In this document: positions 1 to 5,011 of the stretch, in pieces | Layout of the letters: each line of letters opens with the position of its first letter | Position numbering within the stretch: position 1 is the stretch's first letter | Assembly (NCBI GenBank): GCA_017860075.1 | Contig: JAFNAH010000041.1 | Coordinates: forward strand, 1 to 8,228 | Direction of reading: 5' to 3' | Length of the DNA stretch: 8,228 nt | DNA from: Acidobacteriota bacterium | GTDB lineage: Bacteria > Acidobacteriota > UBA6911 | Notes under the pieces: model-generated | What the model was told of the DNA's origin: nothing | What the model saw: the letters and a program-made list of their open reading frames with translations, nothing else | Databases searched by the model: none | Made by a program: the position numbers and the translations under genes

Positions 1-16
1 CGACAAGGGTTGCCAT
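1..16 (-). CDS. Possible start of the gene downstream of argS (5' fragment only)
   Basis: On the minus strand an ATG (bases 16-14) lies 5 bases after the argS stop codon and opens a frame reading M-A-T-L-V before the window ends. The tight spacing would fit a gene cotranscribed with argS. There is no close Shine-Dalgarno sequence: the nearest GAGG is about 22 bases upstream, inside the argS end. Five codons cannot identify a product, and the ATG may be chance. Confidence 0.27.
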
Positions 17-21
17 GGCGG

Positions 22-2004
22 CTACATCTTCTGCGGCACCTCGCAACCGAGAAGTTCGAGCGACTTCTCCAGTTGCCGGCGGACGATGTCGACCACGAGA
101 AGAAGGTTCTTCTTGCGGGAGGCATCCGCCTCCGACAGGATGTGGTAATTGTGGTAGAAAAGGTTGAATTTCTGCGCCAGGTGGAAAGCGAACTTCCCGA
201 CCTGGGACAGCTCGAGCGTCTGCGCCACCTGGCGTACAACGTCAGGAAGCCTGGCTGCCTGGTATATGAGCTCCCAAATGTCGTCGTTTTCCGCCAGGAA
301 CGCGCGAAGTGACTGCTGTTCGACGTCCCGCCAATGGAACCGGCCGTTCTCTCCGGCCTCCTCCAGCTTGCGGAATATGTTGTTTGCCCGGACGATCGCA
401 TACTGCACGTAGGGCCCTGTCTCACCCTCGAAGTTCAACGCTTCCTTGAAATCGAACGCGATCACCGTGTTGCGTGCGAAGCGGAGCATGAAATAGCGGA
501 GGGCTCCCACGGCGATCACCCTGGCTATGGCATTCGCGTCTTCGCCGGAGAGATCGTGCCGCGTCTTAACCTCCTGCAGCGCTTTCTCCAGGAGGGTGTC
601 GAGCAGGTCATCGGCCTTGACGCCGAGTCCCTTTCTCCCCGCAACCAGCACGAATGTGCGTTTCGAGTCCTCCTCGGAGAGTTCGAATCCCAGTTCCATT
701 GCGCAGGCAGGCGTGAGCGCGACCATCTCATATGAGAAGTGAACGGAATTGCAGGCCTCCTCTTCGAAACCTAGAGCCCTGAGCCCCTGCAGCACAATGC
801 TCTGGAGATAGGCCTGGCGGCTGTCGATCACGTTGTAGACACGACGCCCGGCGCCGAAGTGCGGCGTCTCGAGCCCCTGAGTCCGCTCGGTCGTGGTAAC
901 CCAGACCTCTCCGCCCGCGCCGGAATCGAATGGGCGATAGAAGAAATCCAGCCCCAGCAGGCCGAACTTCCACAGCTGGTAGGCGATGTCCTTCCCGACG
1001 TAGGTCACGGTGCCGTCAGACCGCACGATGATCTTCTCGTCATCCTCCAGTTCCTGGCGCGCAGCCTCCTCCTCGCACTCGGGCCGCTCTCCGGTCTTCA
1101 TCACCCAGCATCCGCGGTTCTTCCCGTCCTCCACGAAATAGATGGCGCCGCGCGCCTTCAGGAGTTCAAAAGCCTTTTCCCAGAAGTGCAGATGGAGTAT
1201 CTCGCTCTCTCGCGGCAGGAGGTCATAGTGAACATTGATACGCGCCATGGTGGCGAGATGGGCTCGCGCAATCCGCATCGCGACGTGTTCCGCCAGTTCC
1301 GCGGTCGGATTGTTACCCGCTTCGATCGCCTGCAGCGTTCGGCTTCTGTGCTGCTGGTTCGCCTCGGTCTGCCGGTAGAAATCCGCTACTCGTGCGTACA
1401 CATCCCAGCAGTAATAGTCGAACTTGCCTTCCAGAGCGGCAACCTGCCTGAGCGTCAGGCGTTCCATCTGTTCGAGGCCCACTACGACGTCCGCCACCTG
1501 AACGCCGGTGTTGTCCAGGTAGTTCTGGACCTCGACCTCGTGGCCCAGGAAACGCAGGCAGCGTACGAACGAGTCCCCAAGTACGGCATTGCGCAGGTGC
1601 CCGATGTGAGCGGCCTTGTTGGGATTAATGTTGGTGTGTTCTACGATGACCTTGCCGGAAGACGCGGCCCCGGTTACCAGCCCGTGGAGTTTCCTGTCGA
1701 TACTATCGGCCAGTTTCAGGGTCAGCCCGAGCCTGTCGAGGCGGAAGTTGAGGTACCCGCCGCCCGCGACCTCCACCTTCCACACCCCGGGGATCCTGGC
1801 AGCCTCTTGAGCCAGCTCGCGGGCGATTTCGGCGGGAGCTCGCTTTACCTTTCGGGCGAGGTCGAAAGCGACCGGCAGCGCGAGCTCGCCCAGCTCGATG
1901 CGCGGCGGCACTGAAAAACTGAGCCGCTCATAGGAAACGCCGTAACGATCATGTATCTGCTGAAGCAACGCCTGCTCCAGGAGCTGTGTAAGTGCAGCGA
2001 TCAT
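22..2004 (-). CDS. argS: Arginyl-tRNA synthetase (class I aminoacyl-tRNA synthetase)
   Basis: The product charges tRNA-Arg with arginine using ATP, in the cytoplasm. From the chosen start it is 660 residues, longer than the usual 550-600. Residues 1 to about 95 match the ArgRS N-terminal domain that contacts the tRNA elbow. The class I HIGH motif is exact (AHIGHLRN, HIGH at 133-136, after EHTNINPNK). The conserved TYVGKDIAYQLWKF stretch is at about 334-347. The KMSKS loop is degenerate (AGRKGLG, about 455-461), as is common in ArgRS. The DALR anticodon-binding domain occupies the C-terminus (NFEGETGPYVQYA at about 524-536), and the protein ends in the family-typical VPQKM. The open frame extends upstream to 2241, but those 79 codons resemble no ArgRS and contain a good promoter. 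ATG at 2004 has GAGG 11 bases upstream; ATG at 2013 is the alternative, but only 2 bases from it. Identity is certain, the exact start is not. Confidence 0.97.
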   Translation of the reverse strand: MIAALTQLLEQALLQQIHDRYGVSYERLSFSVPPRIELGELALPVAFDLARKVKRAPAEIARELAQEAARIPGVWKVEVAGGGYLNFRLDRLGLTLKLADSIDRKLHGLVTGAASSGKVIVEHTNINPNKAAHIGHLRNAVLGDSFVRCLRFLGHEVEVQNYLDNTGVQVADVVVGLEQMERLTLRQVAALEGKFDYYCWDVYARVADFYRQTEANQQHRSRTLQAIEAGNNPTAELAEHVAMRIARAHLATMARINVHYDLLPRESEILHLHFWEKAFELLKARGAIYFVEDGKNRGCWVMKTGERPECEEEAARQELEDDEKIIVRSDGTVTYVGKDIAYQLWKFGLLGLDFFYRPFDSGAGGEVWVTTTERTQGLETPHFGAGRRVYNVIDSRQAYLQSIVLQGLRALGFEEEACNSVHFSYEMVALTPACAMELGFELSEEDSKRTFVLVAGRKGLGVKADDLLDTLLEKALQEVKTRHDLSGEDANAIARVIAVGALRYFMLRFARNTVIAFDFKEALNFEGETGPYVQYAIVRANNIFRKLEEAGENGRFHWRDVEQQSLRAFLAENDDIWELIYQAARLPDVVRQVAQTLELSQVGKFAFHLAQKFNLFYHNYHILSEADASRKKNLLLVVDIVRRQLEKSLELLGCEVPQKM

Positions 2005-2037
2005 GCTATGCATGTCCTCGGCTGAAAAGGCGCAAGA

Positions 2038-2066
2038 AACATACCCCAATGCCCCCGGTGATTCAA
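2038..2066 (-). promoter_or_regulatory. Candidate sigma70-type promoter of argS
   Basis: Read on the minus strand, TTGAAT (bases 2066-2061) and TATGTT (2043-2038) are separated by exactly 17 bases; each hexamer matches the consensus at 4 of 6 positions. Transcription would begin near 2031, giving a leader of about 18-27 bases before the argS start. This supports the short ArgRS over the 739-codon open frame. It is a pattern match only. Confidence 0.5.
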
Positions 2067-2070
2067 TCAC
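2058..2070. promoter_or_regulatory. 13-bp palindrome over the argS -35 box, possible operator
   Basis: GTGATT-C-AATCAC has perfect 6-bp arms around one central base and covers the whole predicted -35 hexamer of argS (2061-2066). That is a typical place for a repressor to block RNA polymerase. I do not recognise the motif as the site of a known regulator, and I saw no second copy of it in the window. Operator function is inference. Confidence 0.3.
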
Positions 2071-2117
2071 GGTGACCCCGGATCGACTCGGGTTCTCAGT
2101 GCGGGTCCTCGACGCCG

Positions 2118-2130
2118 GCGGGAGTCCCGC
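2118..2130. repeat. 13-bp GC-rich palindrome in the argS-larC intergenic region
   Basis: GCGGGA-G-TCCCGC has perfect 6-bp arms around one base and is centred 60 bases from the palindrome on the argS -35 box. The two share symmetry but not sequence. It could be a protein-binding site or a small cruciform, but GC-rich palindromes of this size arise fairly easily by chance in DNA of this composition. Confidence 0.25.
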
Positions 2131-2209
2131 GCGCCTTCGTGAGGCATGACCATTTCCTGCCGTTGAAGTCCTGCTGACAACCGGTGCCGGGGAGGATCCT
2201 GCCGTTTCC

Positions 2210-2238
2210 TTGACTTCAGCTGGCCCCGTCCATAAACT
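2210..2238 (+). promoter_or_regulatory. Candidate sigma70-type promoter of larC and perhaps the genes after it
   Basis: TTGACT (2210-2215, 5 of 6 to consensus) is followed after 17 bases by TAAACT (2233-2238, 4 of 6). Transcription would start near 2245, giving a leader of about 63 bases before the larC GTG. No other hexamer pair in the intergenic region looked as good on this strand. Whether the transcript continues past larC into the three genes behind it is not visible. Confidence 0.5.
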
Positions 2239-2307
2239 CACGCCGAATGCCGGCAGCGCGATGCGCTCAACATACCGGTTGACGGCGCAGGTCGGCCAGG
2301 GTGTCTC

Positions 2308-3549
2308 GTGGGAAAGAACCAGATTCTCTATATCGATGCATCGTCCGGGATCAGCGGCGACATGACCATAGGTGCTCTGCTTGACCTCGGAGGCCGGCTG
2401 GAGCTTCTTCAGGAACGGCTTGGCTCACTGACCCTGCGAGGATACCGGCTTATGGCGCGGAAGGAGCTCCGCGCAGGGATCCAGGCCACGAAATTCGATG
2501 TGGTCCTCGACGAGACTGCCAAGGAGGTGCAAGGGCACCACGGCAAATCGCACGGCGGCCATCACCATCACCACCGCACCTTCGGCGAAATCCGCAGGAT
2601 GATCGAATCGAGTTCGCTCTCTGCCTGGGTGAGGGAAAAGTCGGTGAGCGCATTTTTCAAGCTGGCCCAGGCGGAGGGCACGGTTCACAACCAGCCTCCC
2701 GAAGAGGTGCATTTCCACGAAGTCGGCGCCCTGGACTCCATCGTAGATATCGTAGGCTGCATGATTCTGATGGAGGAGCTGCTGCCGTCCAGGATCGTGT
2801 GCTCGCCCGTCAACGTCGGGCGCGGCACGCTCGAGTGTCGGCATGGCATCTACCCGGTCCCGGGGCCTGCGGTGGAACATCTCCTTCGCGGTGTCCCGAC
2901 ATTCTCGAACGAAGTGGAGGGGGAGCTCACCACACCCACGGGTGCCGCACTCCTTGCTGTCCTGGCTGAGTCGTACGGCCCGCGCCCGCTCATGAGCACC
3001 CTTCGTGCCGGATATGGCGCCGGCACGCGGGACACGCCCGGCAGCGCAAACGTGCTGCGGCTGACTCTCGCAGAGGGAGCATCCGCGGACGCATCAATCG
3101 AAAAGGGGGAGGTCGCGGTCATCGAGGCGGCCATCGATGACATGAGCCCCCAGGTCTGGGGCTATTTCCAGGAGCGTGCGCTTTCGGCCGGGGCGCTCGA
3201 CGTATACGCCGTGCCGGCGCTGATGAAAAAGAACCGGCCGGCGTATGTCTTGACACTCCTTTGCGATTCCGCACATCTTGATGAGATGGTCCATCTCGTA
3301 TTTGCTGAGACAACTACCATCGGCCTCCGCTACACCGCTGCGCGACGACGGACGCTTGACCGGGAAATAGTGCAGGTGCAGACAGACTACGGCCCGGTCC
3401 GGATCAAGGTCGCTTCCATTCAGGGGCGGCGGGTGAATTTCGTCCCGGAGTACGAGGACTGCAGACACCTGGCTGCGGAGAGGGGGGTTCCTCTAAAGGA
3501 TGTGACCGCCGCGGCAAGCCGGGCCTATCTTGACGCTGCGAGACCTTAG
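2308..3549 (+). CDS. larC: LarC, nickel-pincer cofactor biosynthesis protein (nickel insertion)
   Basis: LarC inserts nickel into the pyridinium dithiocarboxylate precursor made by LarB and LarE, a CTP-dependent step yielding the cofactor of lactate racemase LarA and relatives. The 413-residue product has the family hallmarks: DASSGISGDM near the N-terminus (10-19), a histidine-rich stretch at 77-89 with five consecutive His, VHFHEVGALDS (134-144), IDDMSPQ (276-282), KKNRPA (307-312), TTTIGLR (335-341) and PEYEDC (380-385). The N-terminal and C-terminal halves correspond to LarC1 and LarC2, which in Lactiplantibacillus plantarum are joined by programmed frameshifting; here they form one uninterrupted frame. 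The start is GTG, with AGGG ending 6 bases upstream, and the N-terminus fits the family. No larA, larB or larE lies in the window. Family assignment is strong; the enzyme using the cofactor in this organism is unknown. Confidence 0.95.
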   Translation: MGKNQILYIDASSGISGDMTIGALLDLGGRLELLQERLGSLTLRGYRLMARKELRAGIQATKFDVVLDETAKEVQGHHGKSHGGHHHHHRTFGEIRRMIESSSLSAWVREKSVSAFFKLAQAEGTVHNQPPEEVHFHEVGALDSIVDIVGCMILMEELLPSRIVCSPVNVGRGTLECRHGIYPVPGPAVEHLLRGVPTFSNEVEGELTTPTGAALLAVLAESYGPRPLMSTLRAGYGAGTRDTPGSANVLRLTLAEGASADASIEKGEVAVIEAAIDDMSPQVWGYFQERALSAGALDVYAVPALMKKNRPAYVLTLLCDSAHLDEMVHLVFAETTTIGLRYTAARRRTLDREIVQVQTDYGPVRIKVASIQGRRVNFVPEYEDCRHLAAERGVPLKDVTAAASRAYLDAARP

Positions 3550-3560
3550 CCCGTGAGCGA

Positions 3561-3584
3561 GGAGAGGCCGCCGGTCTTCTCTCC
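3561..3584 (+). repeat. Weak inverted repeat just after larC
   Basis: GGAGAG (3561-3566) and CTCTCC (3579-3584) can pair across a 12-base loop 11 bases after the larC stop. No T-run follows, so it does not qualify as an intrinsic terminator. It may be chance. Confidence 0.2.
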
Positions 3585-3624
3585 CGGCATTTCAGGAATC
3601 TGATGGCCCGGCCGCGGAGCTGCT

Positions 3625-3659
3625 GCGGCTGACCCGGATGGTGCCCGGTCAACAGCCGC
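3625..3659 (+). repeat. Intercistronic hairpin upstream of the MetRS-domain gene
   Basis: GCGGCTGACC (3625-3634) can pair with GGTC (3647-3650) and AGCCGC (3654-3659), giving ten base pairs with a 3-base bulge (AAC) and a 12-base loop. It ends 12 bases before the GGAG (3672-3675) that probably serves the GTG at 3687. There is no T-run, so it is more likely an mRNA processing, stability or translation element than an intrinsic terminator. Function is inferred from position only. Confidence 0.4.
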
Positions 3660-3686
3660 CCAACAAATGACGGAGAACTGATCACC

Positions 3687-4073
3687 GTGTGTGAAGAGAA
3701 ACCGAAAGATACGAGTATCGAACCGGCCGCCGCGCCGGCGGCGCAGGATTCCAGGATTCCAATAGAGGATTTTGCCCGCGTGGAGATGAGGGTCGGGCAG
3801 GTCGTTGAAGCCCAGAAGGTGGAGGGATCCCGTAAACTGGTCAAGATGAAGGTGGACATCGGGAGCGAGATCCGCCAGGTCGTCGCAGGAATCGCAGAAG
3901 CCTACGATCCAGCCGTGCTCGTGAACAAGAAGGTTGTGCTGGTAGTTAACCTGAAGCCGGCGCGGATAATGGGGATTGAGTCCAACGGAATGATCGTGGC
4001 GGCATCGGATGGCGCCAGACCGGTTCTCGCGACCTTTACCGAAGAAGTCCGCAACGGCTCCCTGCTGAGGTGA
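3687..4073 (+). CDS. Stand-alone tRNA-binding domain of methionyl-tRNA synthetase (MetRS beta-subunit type)
   Basis: The 128-residue product matches the C-terminal EMAPII/Arc1p-type OB-fold domain that many MetRS enzymes carry to grip tRNA. Residues 1 to about 24 are a polar, Ala/Pro-rich linker. The OB fold then runs from IEDFARVEMRVGQVV (26-40) through KMKVDIG (53-59), VVAGIAEAY (65-73) and VNLKPARIMGIESNGM (87-102) to the end. The NLKP...G-ES-GM signature favours the MetRS domain over the related chaperone-like CsaA. There is no HIGH or KMSKS core, so the protein cannot aminoacylate alone; it presumably assists a catalytic MetRS encoded elsewhere, or binds tRNA in trans. The start is GTG with GGAG 11 bases upstream. 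In-frame extension is blocked by a TGA at 3630-3632, and I could not find MetRS-like sequence in the 137 bases before it. It sits directly before tatD, where metG is commonly found. Confidence 0.9.
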   Translation: MCEEKPKDTSIEPAAAPAAQDSRIPIEDFARVEMRVGQVVEAQKVEGSRKLVKMKVDIGSEIRQVVAGIAEAYDPAVLVNKKVVLVVNLKPARIMGIESNGMIVAASDGARPVLATFTEEVRNGSLLR

Positions 4074-4075
4074 GA

Positions 4076-4105
4076 GGTCCTGGCAGAACCGCTGGCGCCG
4101 GGACC
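4076..4105 (+). repeat. Hairpin abutting the tatD ribosome binding site
   Basis: Two bases after the preceding stop codon, GGTCCTGGC (4076-4084) can pair with GCCGGGACC (4097-4105): nine pairs with one G-U, around a 12-base loop. The stem ends exactly where GGAGG (4106-4110), the probable tatD Shine-Dalgarno sequence, begins. With no T-run it is not a classical terminator. It could stabilise the RNA or tune tatD translation; both are inference. Confidence 0.45.
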
Positions 4106-4122
4106 GGAGGTGCTCGAGACCG

Positions 4123-4941
4123 ATGATCGCGGATTCGCATGCCCATCTGGACATGCCGGAGTTCGGGGCCGACCTCGAAGCAGTCCTTTCGCGGGCGGTT
4201 GCCGCCGGGCTGGACCTCATCGTGACCGTCGGCACCGGCAGGCCCGGCGATGATTGCATCGAACGGACCCTGAGAATCGCGGAAGAGCACGATTTCGTCC
4301 TTGCCGCCGTCGGTGTTCATCCTCACGATGCCCGCCTGGCCGACGACGACTACCTCTCATACGTGGAGGCTGTCGCCGAGCACCCCAAGGTGGTCCTCTG
4401 GGGCGAGATAGGGTTGGATTACCACTACGACAGTTCTCCCCGGGCAGACCAATGCCGGGCCTTGCGACGGCAGCTGCAGATCGCGCGGCGGAAGAACCTG
4501 CCGGTGTCGATACATTGTCGTGATGCCTGGTCCGACCTGCTGACAATCCTCGGCGAGGAATGGAGCGGCGCCCATCCCGGCGGGATCCTGCATAGTTTCA
4601 CCGGCACAAGGCACGACGCACAGGTGTACGCCGATCTCGGCCTCCTGATCTCCTTTTCGGGGATCGTCACGTTCAAGAACGCGGACTGGATACGCGAAGC
4701 GGCGCGCAGCCTGCGCCTCGACCAGGTGCTGGTGGAAACCGACTGCCCCTATCTTGCTCCTGTTCCCCACCGGGGCAGGCGCAACGAACCGGCATTCGTA
4801 GTCGATGTCGCCCGCGGCCTTGCCGCGGCTATGGGCGTTGAACTGCCCGGGATCGCCGCGGCGACATCCAAGAACCTGCGGCGGCTGTTGGGACCGCGGT
4901 GCAAATCTTCCTCCGCATCACGGGTTTTCGATAACCTGTGA
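4123..4941 (+). CDS. tatD: TatD family metal-dependent hydrolase (putative DNase/deoxyribonuclease)
   Basis: The 272-residue product is a normal-length TatD-type TIM-barrel hydrolase of the amidohydrolase superfamily. Family members use two divalent metals, and several act as 3'-5' exonucleases on DNA or RNA or as D-aminoacyl-tRNA deacylases. The expected metal ligands are all present: His6 and His8 (DSHAHLD), Glu95 (GEIGLDYHYD), His131 (SIHCRD), His157 (HSFTG) and Asp207 (VETDCPYLAP). GVHPH (64-68), PHRGRRNEP (215-223) and the C-terminal TSKNLRRLL (248-256) complete the signature. The ATG start gives the standard family N-terminus. GGAGG lies 12 bases upstream, somewhat far, and a hairpin adjoins it. 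Despite the name, TatD proteins are not part of the Tat export machinery. The exact substrate cannot be read from the sequence. Confidence 0.96.
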   Translation: MIADSHAHLDMPEFGADLEAVLSRAVAAGLDLIVTVGTGRPGDDCIERTLRIAEEHDFVLAAVGVHPHDARLADDDYLSYVEAVAEHPKVVLWGEIGLDYHYDSSPRADQCRALRRQLQIARRKNLPVSIHCRDAWSDLLTILGEEWSGAHPGGILHSFTGTRHDAQVYADLGLLISFSGIVTFKNADWIREAARSLRLDQVLVETDCPYLAPVPHRGRRNEPAFVVDVARGLAAAMGVELPGIAAATSKNLRRLLGPRCKSSSASRVFDNL

Positions 4942-4947
4942 TAGAAT
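4939..4947 (+). promoter_or_regulatory. Candidate extended -10 promoter for the polyprenyl synthase gene
   Basis: TGA-TAGAAT matches the extended -10 form (TGn followed by a -10 hexamer, 5 of 6 to TATAAT). The TGA is also the tatD stop codon. No good -35 hexamer sits at the right distance, which extended -10 promoters can tolerate. Transcription would start near 4954, about 58 bases before the next gene. It may be chance. Confidence 0.33.
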
Positions 4948-5011
4948 CCGATGTTCCGAAGCTCGAAGGTGGGGGCTGAGCTGTGCCTCACAACCACGGT
5001 GAAGGGGCGTC

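Larger units (their letters stand above)
2005..2307. other. Divergent intergenic region between argS and larC
   Basis: These 303 bases separate two genes pointing apart. They hold a promoter match for each gene, two 13-bp palindromes (2058-2070, 2118-2130), and a small inverted repeat in the larC leader (AGCGC-GAT-GCGCT, 2255-2267). The argS reading frame happens to stay open as far as 2241, but its translation there is Ser/Arg/Pro-rich and low in complexity. I see no convincing small gene, tRNA or known riboswitch. Confidence 0.6.

Noticed and set aside
859..1914. 351-codon open frame on the plus strand inside argS
   Set aside because: It is antisense to a certain gene and in GC-rich DNA such mirror frames are common. 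Its translation shows no recognisable domain.
2005..2241. Open N-terminal extension of the argS frame (79 codons)
   Set aside because: The translation is Ser/Arg/Pro-rich and unlike any ArgRS N-terminus, the family-typical start lies at the internal ATGs (2013/2004), and a good promoter for argS lies inside the extension.
2179..2280. AACCGGT / ACCGGTT inverted repeat flanking the larC promoter
   Set aside because: A 7-bp inverted match in about 300 bases is expected a few times by chance, and no further extension is seen.
2536..2574. His-rich stretch as an engineered affinity tag
   Set aside because: It sits inside LarC, mixed with Gly, Ser and Lys, where natural LarC proteins often have His-rich sequence. 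Nothing else suggests vector DNA.
3553..3681. Tiny frames 3553-3603 (16 codons from GTG) and 3667-3681 (MTEN)
   Set aside because: Neither has a convincing ribosome binding site or a known peptide. Neither shows MetRS-like residues that would indicate a broken metG.
3687..4073. Assignment of the small OB-fold protein to CsaA
   Set aside because: The NLKPARIMGIESNGM segment and the KMKVDIG/VVAGIAEAY spacing fit the MetRS C-terminal domain; the CsaA-type motifs are not seen.
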